A stretch of 18,876 bases of DNA from Bacteroidales bacterium M2 (GCA_001689415.1 LUJM01000037.1:1-18876), one strand, 5' to 3'; counted from the stretch's first letter, positions 8,023 through 14,911 are shown. Numbers and translations: made by a program. The notes: generated by a model from the sequence alone, not told the origin.

Positions 8023-8878
8023 ATTTGTATTTCTTGAGTTCGTAGGTTTTTTGTCGTAGGAATGCTCCAAGCTGTTCCGGGTCTTTGAACTGGGCTTGTT
8101 GCTCTACTGTGATAGGTTCGCCTATAGAGATGTGCAAAGTTTTACCGCGTTTTCTGAAAACTTCGGCAGGGAGTCGTAGCGATCTTGCAGGCCAGCAGGC
8201 GTGCCCGAGGAAGTCGCACCACCAGCTGTTGCCGTCGTGGAAGTATATTGGAATAACGGGCACTTTAGCTCGTGCAATAATCTGTAGAATCGAGGGCTGC
8301 CAAGGGCGGTCCTGCAAGCCGTTGCGCAGTGTGGATTTGCTCATAGCGCCAGCGGGGAAGAATCCTACGGGGTTTCCGTCGCGCAGCTGTTTGATAGCCT
8401 GTCTGATGCCGTTGACAGATACGGCTCGTTTCTCGGGGTCGTTGCTTGCCCAAGCGTCGACGGCTATGAAGTTGGGCCGCATGGCGCTGATTTTGTTGAG
8501 AATCATGTTGACCATGACTTTGTATTCGGGCCTGTAGCGTGTGACCATGTAGATAAGTGCGATACCGTCGAGAGCTCCGAGAGGGTGGTTGCTGACGGTG
8601 ATGAAGGGCCCTTCTTTGAATCGCGAGAGTATTTCCTCGTTGTCGATACGGAGTTTGATTTTGAAGTCATCGATAAGCATTCGCTTAACGAATTCGGGTC
8701 CGGGAGTGTCGCAGCTTCGACGGTGTACGGCATTTACTTCGTCGACAGAGAGAAAGTGGAGCAGCCAGTTTACGAGTTTTTCGTGACCGTCGAGTTTGGG
8801 TACCATTTTGCGGATGTCGTCGTAATTGAGGACATCGGGTTTGATATCGTATTGGCTGAAATCTTCGTTGTTGGTCAT
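8021..8878 (-). CDS. PlsC-like / hemolysin-type lysophospholipid acyltransferase
   Basis: Membrane-associated acyltransferase of 285 residues. The catalytic block is VSNHPLGALDG with His98 and Asp104, the HPxGxxDG variant of the HX4D motif seen in hemolysin-type members rather than in classical PlsC. A second block FFPAGAMSK (about 174-182) takes the place of the usual EGTR-type glycerol-phosphate motif, and KVPVIPIYF is the third. It lacks strong membrane helices apart from the segment after the active site. The start codon is one base beyond the stop of the PAP2 gene, so the two are coupled. Likely roles are acylating a lysolipid or an amine/hydroxyl group of a lipid, as O- or N-acyltransferases do in Bacteroides glycine-lipid synthesis; the acceptor cannot be told from sequence. 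Confidence 0.87.
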   Translation of the reverse strand: MTNNEDFSQYDIKPDVLNYDDIRKMVPKLDGHEKLVNWLLHFLSVDEVNAVHRRSCDTPGPEFVKRMLIDDFKIKLRIDNEEILSRFKEGPFITVSNHPLGALDGIALIYMVTRYRPEYKVMVNMILNKISAMRPNFIAVDAWASNDPEKRAVSVNGIRQAIKQLRDGNPVGFFPAGAMSKSTLRNGLQDRPWQPSILQIIARAKVPVIPIYFHDGNSWWCDFLGHACWPARSLRLPAEVFRKRGKTLHISIGEPITVEQQAQFKDPEQLGAFLRQKTYELKKYK

Positions 8879-8879
8879 A

Positions 8880-9818
8880 TTATTTCGGAATGTCGACGTA
8901 TTTTACATATTTATCGATAAAGCGAGCGAAAGGCTTTAGGCGCATGAGCAAGCACTCGAACAGAGCAATGCCAAGTAGCGCGGTAGCTATACCGAGCAGA
9001 ACGTCGATTATATAGTGGTGTGAAGAGTAAACGGCGGTGAACCAAATGCCTAAAGTGACAATAGCGAGTGTAATCGTCCACCCCTTTGGCGCATGGCATA
9101 GCAGAGCGTAAACGAAAGCAATCAGGGTGTATGCGCTGTGGAGTGAGGGAACTGCAGCGAAAACGTTGCTATTTCGGGCGTATAGGGCATTGAATATGCC
9201 GAGTCCGGTCATATCGTCGAACCTTCCCAGGCCAGCAACATCGCCCGGAGTACCTTCGATAGCTTCGAACCCGTGTAGAGCCACGTACCATGGCGGTGCT
9301 GCGGGGTGGATATAGTATATTGCGAATCCGAGAAGATTGACGAGCAGGAATACTATTGCAAAGTGTATATACCCCGATGTGCGTCGGCTGAAGTAGAGGT
9401 AGAGGCCGAAGATGATTGGCAGCGGTACCCAGCATAGATAGAAACATCCGGCCAGGAAATCCATAATCTTGCAATTGTGAATGCCGAAGAACTCGTTGGG
9501 GGTGAGAATGCCGTTCTGAGTGGCAATTCCAAATAGTGCTTTTTCGGTTTCGTATAGTCCGGCAACGTCAACGGGGTTGACTTTGTAGTTCGGCACAATA
9601 TTCATCCAATCGTAGGAAATACCGAAAAGGAAGAATGGAATAAGGGCAATAACAGTGCGTCGCGATGCGGCATTGAGGAAGAATAGAGAGAAAATAAGCA
9701 AAGCCATAACGACGTGCTCCGGCCTAAAGCCAATAAATAGCGCAGTCACAGCCAGCCACAGAATCAGGGCGCCGGCACACCATACCGACTCACGCACGGC
9801 AGGTAATGATAATTTCAT
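8880..9818 (-). CDS. Aur1/PAP2-type enzyme, candidate inositol phosphorylceramide synthase
   Basis: Polytopic membrane enzyme of 312 residues with about seven hydrophobic segments. The PAP2 motifs are of the Aur1 (PAP2_3) type: HPAAPPWY (171-178), VPSLHSAY (223-230, His227) and YSSHHYIIDVLLG (264-276, His268 and Asp272). In yeast Aur1 and in sphingolipid-making Bacteroidetes, enzymes of this class transfer the inositol-phosphate head group from phosphatidylinositol to ceramide. The neighbouring gene for a phosphatidylinositol-phosphate synthase-like enzyme and the PgpA-type phosphatase gene fit that role. The alternative is a plain lipid phosphatase. The start ATG at 9818 is placed just beyond an R1 repeat that fills the upstream gap; the acyltransferase gene follows after one base. 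Confidence 0.85.
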   Translation of the reverse strand: MKLSLPAVRESVWCAGALILWLAVTALFIGFRPEHVVMALLIFSLFFLNAASRRTVIALIPFFLFGISYDWMNIVPNYKVNPVDVAGLYETEKALFGIATQNGILTPNEFFGIHNCKIMDFLAGCFYLCWVPLPIIFGLYLYFSRRTSGYIHFAIVFLLVNLLGFAIYYIHPAAPPWYVALHGFEAIEGTPGDVAGLGRFDDMTGLGIFNALYARNSNVFAAVPSLHSAYTLIAFVYALLCHAPKGWTITLAIVTLGIWFTAVYSSHHYIIDVLLGIATALLGIALFECLLMRLKPFARFIDKYVKYVDIPK

Positions 9819-9820
9819 TT

Positions 9821-9936
9821 AAGTAACTCTTGATAAATAGTTTGTATTACGATAAGCTATTAACTCGACGAGGCTGTGGCGATTAATTGCACTCTTGCAC
9901 AAGAATCGCAGCTCAGCTAATTATTGCGAGTTACTT
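9821..9936. repeat. Structured inverted-repeat element R1, copy 3 (116 bp)
   Basis: The ends AAGTAACTC (9821-9829) and GAGTTACTT (9928-9936) are exact 9-base inverted repeats, extended imperfectly inward. The inner stem GCGATT (9879-9884) with AATCGC (9904-9909) replaces the different inner stem of copy 1, so the structure is kept while the bases change. CTCGACGAGGCTG (9864-9876) matches copy 1 at 6737-6749 except for one base. The element fills the gap between two lipid genes, and its right end contains the stop codon of the upstream gene (TAA at 9931-9933). Confidence 0.85.
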
Positions 9937-10647
9937 ACGGCCAGATTTAATAAGTTCGCGACGGCTGTGGGTAAGACGAGCGAAAGCTGTAAGGTTTGCG
10001 AAAACGGCAATAATACCCATGGCGAAGGTGAGAATGATATTGGGGTCGAAGTACGAAGCGGGGTCGATATTCATGCCGGTAATGCCTGTAGCAATCGTAG
10101 CCGCAGCAGTAACGACAACACGCTCGGGTCGCTGCATGAAACCGATTTTGCATTCGATGTCGAGCCCTTCGGCACGAGCCCTTACGTAGCTAACCATGAT
10201 ACTTCCAACCAAAGCGAGGAATGTGATAATCGCACCCCATATATTACCGCAGGCAATCAGGAATGCCGCAATTCCGCCGAGAGTGAACAGCTCGCAGTAG
10301 CGGTCGAGAACAGAGTCGTACATGGCCCCGTATATCGAGCTCATGTTGCCGAGCCTTGCAACCTGACCGTCGAGCATGTCGAAAAGCGAGAAAGCAATTA
10401 TAAGAACTCCTGCCCAAGTGACAAGCCCGAAGTCGGGAGCCTGATTATACTGGCTGACCTTAATCGCCGCCCATACCATTACCGCCGCCGCAGCCAAGTT
10501 GCCCAGCATACCGATAGTAGTGACCATATTTGGCGTCACCCCCATGCGTATGAGTAAACGTACAAAAGGATTGATTATGGCGTAAATGCCTTGCTGAAGA
10601 CCGTCACGCGCCGTTTTAGCAGATTGTTTAATATCCATTGTAGCCAT
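9931..10647 (-). CDS. CDP-alcohol phosphatidyltransferase, candidate phosphatidylinositol-phosphate synthase
   Basis: Membrane enzyme of 238 residues with the complete CDP-OH-P motif: Asp90, Asp93-Gly94, Ala97-Arg98, Gly107, Asp111, Asp115. The conserved SYVRARAEGLDIECKIGFMQRPER region (printed here in part: YVRARAEGLD and FMQRPER, about 170-193) is typical of synthases that join inositol phosphate to CDP-diacylglycerol or CDP-archaeol. About six membrane helices. The predicted reaction is CDP-diacylglycerol plus inositol phosphate to phosphatidylinositol phosphate; a phosphatidylglycerophosphate synthase is the main alternative. It is preceded by the GtrA-type gene with a one-base TAATG overlap, and by the phosphatase gene that would act on its product. 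The stop codon lies inside R1 copy 3. Confidence 0.88.
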   Translation of the reverse strand: MATMDIKQSAKTARDGLQQGIYAIINPFVRLLIRMGVTPNMVTTIGMLGNLAAAAVMVWAAIKVSQYNQAPDFGLVTWAGVLIIAFSLFDMLDGQVARLGNMSSIYGAMYDSVLDRYCELFTLGGIAAFLIACGNIWGAIITFLALVGSIMVSYVRARAEGLDIECKIGFMQRPERVVVTAAATIATGITGMNIDPASYFDPNIILTFAMGIIAVFANLTAFARLTHSRRELIKSGRK

Positions 10648-11195
10648 TATTTATCAGATTTTTTAAGACCAACAGTATCCATGGCGTTAACGATGTGCTT
10701 ATCGAGCCATATGCTACGGTATACGAAATAACGCTGAAGGACGAAGTTCCAGAACCATGAAACCATAAGAGCCGTAAATAGTCGAGCGGCGGCATAGTAT
10801 CCGTCGGGTTTGAATCCGATATCTTGCAGCCATTGCCACCCGCTTATCAGGCTATATATAGCTTGTGTTCCGTAAGAGTTGAGGAGCATGGAACCGGCCC
10901 AAACGAAGGTGTATTTTACAATAACAGCCCTCCAATCGACACCTTGTGCCCTGAAAGTAAAGCGATAGTTTATGATACAGTTAATGATACCACCGCACAA
11001 AGCGCCTATCATAGTGGCGATGAGTGGGCTAAGCCCGAGCCACGAGAAAAGGATGAATCCGATAAGCATATCGGTCCACCCGGCGCACTGAGAAGAAACG
11101 ATAGAGCGAAGGTATGTGAAAATGAGCGAATTGCTTTTGAGCAATTTGTTGCCGAGCTTCGCCCACATAGATTCTTCTGTCCTAATATCAGACAT
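10647..11195 (-). CDS. GtrA-family four-helix membrane protein
   Basis: Small integral membrane protein of 182 residues with four hydrophobic segments (about 24-45, 53-75, 91-112, 135-156). The GtrA landmarks are present: INCIINYRFTFR after helix 2 and NFVLQRYFVYR at the end of helix 4. Family members are linked to flipping polyprenyl-phosphate sugars or to moving other lipid-linked groups. Its position between a phosphatase gene (8-base overlap) and a phosphatidyltransferase gene (1-base overlap) suggests a role with inositol lipids, such as flipping a lipid or holding the enzymes together. That role is inferred from context only. Confidence 0.85.
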   Translation of the reverse strand: MSDIRTEESMWAKLGNKLLKSNSLIFTYLRSIVSSQCAGWTDMLIGFILFSWLGLSPLIATMIGALCGGIINCIINYRFTFRAQGVDWRAVIVKYTFVWAGSMLLNSYGTQAIYSLISGWQWLQDIGFKPDGYYAAARLFTALMVSWFWNFVLQRYFVYRSIWLDKHIVNAMDTVGLKKSDK

Positions 11196-11715
11196 AATAA
11201 TAAAAAACGTTTATAAGCAAAATGATAATTGCACCGTAAATACCGGCAACGATATCATCGGCCATCATCCCCCATCCGCCGGGCAACTTTTCAGTGCTCC
11301 TGATACCGAGGGGTTTGAAAATGTCGAAAAAACGGAAAAGCGCCAGAGCGAGCACAATCTGCCACCAAGGGCAGAAAGGTGCAATCGGGAGAAGAGTAAT
11401 CCATTGACCGACAGTTTCGTCGGCGCATGCCACTACGGGGTCAGGTCCCCAGTATCGTTCGGCAACGTTACTTGCCCATGTTCCTGCAATTGTGAAAATG
11501 ACCACAGCTGCGAGAGTAAGCCACAGCGTGAGCGCAGCCGACGCCCAAAGATATAGCGGCAGCCATAAAATAATAGCGACCAAAGCTCCCCAAGTGCCCG
11601 GGCAAACAGGCAGGAAGCCGGCACCGAACGAAGTGGCAATCAAGCGAGGCACGATCGGGAATTGCTTAGTGCTTCCTTCGGGTAATTTAGTAGACTTTCG
11701 ATATGGATTTGCCAT
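11188..11715 (-). CDS. PgpA-family phosphatase, candidate phosphatidylinositol-phosphate phosphatase
   Basis: Membrane phosphatase of 175 residues. The PgpA motifs are intact: TSFGAGFLPVCPGTWGAL (28-45), DPVVACADETVGQW (92-105) with the acidic pair Asp99-Glu100, and RFFDIFKP followed by EKLPGGWGMMADD (142-154) with Asp153/154. PgpA normally removes phosphate from phosphatidylglycerophosphate. In this operon it is more likely to act on phosphatidylinositol phosphate, as described for a PgpA-like enzyme of the B. thetaiotaomicron inositol-lipid locus. ATG at 11715 (MANPYRK) is chosen because it lies seven bases after the ATP-grasp stop; a longer frame would read into that gene. Confidence 0.88.
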   Translation of the reverse strand: MANPYRKSTKLPEGSTKQFPIVPRLIATSFGAGFLPVCPGTWGALVAIILWLPLYLWASAALTLWLTLAAVVIFTIAGTWASNVAERYWGPDPVVACADETVGQWITLLPIAPFCPWWQIVLALALFRFFDIFKPLGIRSTEKLPGGWGMMADDIVAGIYGAIIILLINVFYYYV

Positions 11716-11722
11716 GATAAAC

Positions 11723-12571
11723 TCAACTGTTGTGCTCTTTAATAGCCGACATAACATACTTAGCGATAGCCGGAGCAGCTTCCTGTCGGCATGGCGCGAA
11801 ACTTGGCCAGTCGTTAATGTCGATTAGGCTTAGACTTCCGTCGTCGGATAAAATGCAGTCGCCGCCATATACTTTGACATCAAGCTCCTTAGCGGCTTTT
11901 TCGCACATTTCGCGCATCTTCTCGGGGTCAGCCTGCGGCTTGCCCGGGTCGGTCGCTTTTCCATGTTGCTGTCGGAACGGGTAGAAAGTATAGAAGAACG
12001 GAGAACCTTCGACGCCGTAGAACTTGACGAGTTCACCGTCGAGGTGACGGTTGATAACAGCCTTTTTGATACCTCTGAGGAAAAACTCCTGCAGAAGTTC
12101 CTGAGCTTCTTCGGCATGACGGGCATAGCAAACGTCTTCGTGATGCAGCGAATGCGATTCGCCGCGTTTGATCCAGCATCGGTCGATTTTCATTTTCTTC
12201 AGCCTTGCAATCACAGCCTCGTCGGTGTTGACAATGATGCTCTCAGGGTATTCGATACCCGACCCGAGCAGAATCCTTGTCATTCTTTCGCGAATGCAGT
12301 TTTCGATACCGTATCCGGAGTTGATGACGAGGTCACCTGCATCCTCACGGCGTTGCAAAAGTTCAATCGACCTCATTTCGCGGCACATGTTAAGAATAAT
12401 GTGTTCGTCGACAGCGCCGGCAATGAACTGCTCCTCGCTGTATACGTTGACTTCGCAGCCGCGTTTGCGTAGCTGTTCGGCAACAAAATTGAAAATAGCG
12501 GCATCGTTGCCAATGTGGTTGGGCGAGAATACGCCAGCGCGCATAATGCCCGCAATTTTGATTAATGCCAT
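11723..12571 (-). CDS. ATP-grasp family enzyme, substrate unknown
   Basis: Soluble protein of 282 residues and first gene of the lipid operon. The ATP-grasp fold is indicated by Lys135 in RCWIKRGE (ATP binding), the FLRGIKKAVINRHLDGELVK strand-helix block (164-183), and the metal site GGDCILSDDGSLSLIDIND with Asp238, Asp251 and Asn253. The ending DINDWPSF resembles the DINYFPGY signature of inositol-phosphate kinases of the ITPK family as well as RimK-type ligases. An inositol or inositol-phosphate kinase would fit the operon; a ligase adding an amino acid to a lipid head group is the other possibility. ATG at 12571 is used because the promoter box at 12596-12603 would lie inside a longer version starting at a TTG. 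Confidence 0.8.
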   Translation of the reverse strand: MALIKIAGIMRAGVFSPNHIGNDAAIFNFVAEQLRKRGCEVNVYSEEQFIAGAVDEHIILNMCREMRSIELLQRREDAGDLVINSGYGIENCIRERMTRILLGSGIEYPESIIVNTDEAVIARLKKMKIDRCWIKRGESHSLHHEDVCYARHAEEAQELLQEFFLRGIKKAVINRHLDGELVKFYGVEGSPFFYTFYPFRQQHGKATDPGKPQADPEKMREMCEKAAKELDVKVYGGDCILSDDGSLSLIDINDWPSFAPCRQEAAPAIAKYVMSAIKEHNS

Positions 12572-12595
12572 AATGATTGGAGTCAATTGCAGCCC

Positions 12596-12603
12596 CAAAA
12601 TTA
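12596..12603 (-). promoter_or_regulatory. Promoter of the lipid operon
   Basis: On the minus strand TAATTTTG matches the -7 consensus TAnnTTTG and lies 24 bases before the ATG at 12571. The -33 region is AT-rich without a clear TTTG. It supports the ATG start of the ATP-grasp gene. Confidence 0.5.
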
Positions 12604-12642
12604 CAAAAAATAATCTAAATATTGGCTATAATTGCGATTGAA

Positions 12643-12674
12643 TTGCCTTATGTCGGCAAATTTTGCTACTTTTG
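12643..12674 (+). promoter_or_regulatory. Promoter of the nucleotidyltransferase gene
   Basis: TTG at 12643-12645 and TACTTTTG at 12667-12674 are spaced by 21 bases, a good Bacteroidetes -33/-7 pair. The -7 box rules out the upstream TTG start at 12622. It is divergent from the lipid-operon promoter, with about 40 bases between the two, so shared regulation is possible. Confidence 0.6.
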
Positions 12675-12711
12675 TGGCCGAATTCACGCTATGCACTTAA
12701 AGGAAAAAGTA

Positions 12712-13428
12712 ATGGAATATGCCGTGTTAGCAGCCGGACAAGGCTCAAGACTATTGAGAGAGGGAGAAAAATCATCGAAACCGATGATTTCGATACTTGG
12801 TAAGCCGATGATTGAAAGGCTGATCCGCCTGCTTGTGGACTGTGGAGCCGAGCGAGTGCATATCGTTACCAATCCTGCGATGGATGATTTGAACACGCAC
12901 CTTGCCTATCTGCGCGATACCGAGGGGTTGCCAATAAACTTCAGGCCTATAATATCGGATAATTCATTTTACAGCCTTAGCGAGGCTGCCCGTGATATCA
13001 AGGGCAAATTTATCGCAATGACAGTCGATGCCATTTTCCCGACAGCTGAATTCAAGGAATACGTAAAGGCCGTAGAGGCAATGCCGGAAGGCGAGGCCAT
13101 AATGGCGCTGACCAGGTATGTAGATGATGAAAGCCCTCTCTATGCGCGACTCAACGATGCCGGAGACGAGGTGATAGACTATCGCTATGGCGGCGAGCCA
13201 TTTCCGGGAGAGCCGATAGTGTCGGCCGGTATATACGGAATAAGCGATGAAATAATGAAAATAGCCCAAGAGGAACAATACCCGGCTTCGACAAGTGATT
13301 TCCAGCGAATACTTGCAGTTGGCGACAGGGTAAAGGTTGTGCCGTTTGAGTTTAGCAAGGCATTCGACGTAGACCATGTGAGCGACCGCATCGCCGCCGA
13401 GGAGTTCCTTGCAGAAGTCAACAAGTAA
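12712..13428 (+). CDS. Sugar/alcohol-phosphate nucleotidyltransferase (MobA-like NTP transferase)
   Basis: Cytoplasmic protein of 238 residues. It has the nucleotidyltransferase signature LAAGQGSRL (6-14) with KPM at 23-25, the TNPAMDD region, and a metal-binding aspartate in TVDAIFP (Asp106). Family members join NTP to a sugar or alcohol phosphate. Because it is divergent from the inositol-lipid operon, CTP:inositol-phosphate cytidylyltransferase is a plausible reaction; the sequence does not show base or substrate specificity. ATG at 12712 is preceded by AGGAAAAA (12701-12708) and gives the normal start MEYAVLAAG; the ATG at 12691 would add seven residues. The gene converges with the lipoprotein gene, only two bases separating the stop codons. 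Confidence 0.85.
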   Translation: MEYAVLAAGQGSRLLREGEKSSKPMISILGKPMIERLIRLLVDCGAERVHIVTNPAMDDLNTHLAYLRDTEGLPINFRPIISDNSFYSLSEAARDIKGKFIAMTVDAIFPTAEFKEYVKAVEAMPEGEAIMALTRYVDDESPLYARLNDAGDEVIDYRYGGEPFPGEPIVSAGIYGISDEIMKIAQEEQYPASTSDFQRILAVGDRVKVVPFEFSKAFDVDHVSDRIAAEEFLAEVNK

Positions 13429-13430
13429 AC

Positions 13431-14558
13431 TTATTTTTCGATAACGAATACCGCTTTAGAGCCGATGTAGATTACGTCGGCTTTTTCGTTGTGCTGCAAA
13501 TGTCCGAGGCCGGATACTGTAATCGGGGCTATGTCGGGGTTGGAGAACTGATTTGAGTCAGGCGTAATCGTGACGGCCTCGGGGTCGGTGGCGTCAATGA
13601 GAAGCACGGTGCCTGCCGGAGCGTCGTTGTACATCATCAGCGGGCAGTCGCCTCGGTATAGGTCGATTACGCGGTACATGCCCGGCTTGGTTGTTGATTG
13701 CTGCAACCATACTCGCCATGGGTGTCGGTCGGGGTCGAGGAGCTCGGCGTTGAGCGACACTACAGGCAATACCCATGGGTCGGTAAATGTGGTGATGCCA
13801 CAGTCGGCCCATTCGCTATCGCTTTGTGTGATAAGGTATTCGATTGAAGGGGTGAGATTGTTGTCGGCAACGATGATGTTGAAGCGACCTTCGCCGGAAT
13901 CGTATGTTGACGCGGCATTGTAGATGTATGGTATCCAGCTTTGAGCGGCTATCAATCTGTCGCGTGCATCTGTGATGTCGCAGAAGTCACCGTCGCTAAT
14001 GATATGTGGGGTGTTGTCGGCGAGGGAGATTGTTCGGTTGAAGTCATCGCCCGATACAATGTAGGTGTCGCCTGCGCGGGTGATGCTGACCGGTAATCGC
14101 TCAAAATTGCGGATGTATGTTGCCTTGGAGCTTTCGCCTGCGACCCTTGTGACTATTATTTCCTTGTTGATTTTACCGGCAGAAATAGATATGAAGTCGG
14201 TGTCGCCGGCCGACAGAGAGGGGCCGTAGTACTCGATAGAGAAGCTGATTTCGGCAAGTCCGGCGTTGAAATCGACAGATTCAGGTGTGCTTACCGAGCC
14301 TTTGCGAGCGCTTGCCTTGATGCCGACAGTTTCGTCGGGGGCAGACGCCGGGTTTTCCCTAATGAGTGTCAGGGATGCCGATGCACGATTGCCGGGAGTG
14401 AAGATTTGGTTGGTAGATGTTGGTGCGAAGCTTATGGTATGGCTTACGGGTTCGGGCTCGGGTGGTAGCGGGCGTTGGGCCGGATTGCTGCTGCATGCAG
14501 CCGAGCAAGCCGCAACGCCCGCGAAAAAGCATCTACGCAGTATAGTCGACGCAGACAC
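13431..14558 (-). CDS. Lipoprotein of unknown function
   Basis: Probably an exported lipoprotein of 375 residues. No ATG fits; the GTG at 14558 gives MSASTILRRCFFAGVAAC, a short basic N-terminus, hydrophobic stretch and lipobox VAAC (Cys18), with SAAC (Cys22) as an alternative. A proline-rich linker (about 26-35) follows, then a beta-strand-rich region with the look of an Ig-like domain (about 36-130), and a C-terminal part rich in Trp and Tyr (WADCGITTF, HPWRVWLQQSTTKPGMYRV). I recognise no family. The start lies inside the end of the Dabb gene (26-base overlap), which suggests translational coupling. Long upstream reading through the Dabb gene is rejected as the true N-terminus. Confidence 0.7.
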   Translation of the reverse strand: MSASTILRRCFFAGVAACSAACSSNPAQRPLPPEPEPVSHTISFAPTSTNQIFTPGNRASASLTLIRENPASAPDETVGIKASARKGSVSTPESVDFNAGLAEISFSIEYYGPSLSAGDTDFISISAGKINKEIIVTRVAGESSKATYIRNFERLPVSITRAGDTYIVSGDDFNRTISLADNTPHIISDGDFCDITDARDRLIAAQSWIPYIYNAASTYDSGEGRFNIIVADNNLTPSIEYLITQSDSEWADCGITTFTDPWVLPVVSLNAELLDPDRHPWRVWLQQSTTKPGMYRVIDLYRGDCPLMMYNDAPAGTVLLIDATDPEAVTITPDSNQFSNPDIAPITVSGLGHLQHNEKADVIYIGSKAVFVIEK

Positions 14559-14823
14559 GGCCGGCGAGGAGGGGTTTGATAATGGCAACGCAAGCAATGT
14601 GCTCGGGATGTGCGGCATATGTTGCGAGGTCGGCATAGTCATTGCAAGTGGCAGTGAGCACGATGTCCCAGTTGCCGTTGTCGGGGCCGTCGTTAATACC
14701 AACTTCGGCGGTGAGGAGTTGGTCGATTTTTTCAGGTAGAGCTTCGATTGCAGCTTTGAACTCACGAGCTGCGCAGTCCTTGCCTTCGCCTTCGAGGCGG
14801 AACATTACAATATGTTTGACCAT
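14533..14823 (-). CDS. Dabb (stress-responsive A/B barrel) domain protein
   Basis: Small soluble protein of 96 residues. The start MVKHIVMFRLEG, with His4, the central DGPDNGNWDIVLTATCNDYADLATY block and the HPEHIACVAIIKPLL ending are typical of Dabb proteins (PF07876), which form a dimeric ferredoxin-like barrel. The function of such proteins in Bacteroidales is mostly unknown. ATG at 14823 is preferred over the upstream TTG because it gives the standard MVKHIV start and leaves room for the promoter at 14863-14870. The lipoprotein gene starts within its 3' end. Confidence 0.88.
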   Translation of the reverse strand: MVKHIVMFRLEGEGKDCAAREFKAAIEALPEKIDQLLTAEVGINDGPDNGNWDIVLTATCNDYADLATYAAHPEHIACVAIIKPLLAGRVCVDYTA

Positions 14824-14862
14824 TGGTGAATGTGTTTTTTGAAATGTTGAAATGATTTGGCA

Positions 14863-14870
14863 CAAAGTTA
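14863..14870 (-). promoter_or_regulatory. Promoter of the Dabb-lipoprotein pair
   Basis: Minus-strand TAACTTTG matches TAnnTTTG and lies 39 bases before the Dabb start codon. The -33 region is not convincing. Confidence 0.5.
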
Positions 14871-14911
14871 CAATAAACTTGAATAAGTTCCTACCGTTCG
14901 GGGAAAAATAA

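Noticed and set aside
9895..10557. Long + strand frame of 220 residues opposite the phosphatidyltransferase gene
   Set aside because: It is antisense to a gene with complete catalytic motifs and has a hydrophilic, unrecognisable translation.
12572..12711. A missing inositol-phosphate synthase gene or its remnant upstream of the ATP-grasp gene
   Set aside because: The 140-base gap holds only two promoters and has no coding remnant.
14559..14765. Longer N-terminus for the lipoprotein
   Set aside because: It reads out of frame through the Dabb gene and would bury the signal peptide and lipobox in the middle of the protein.
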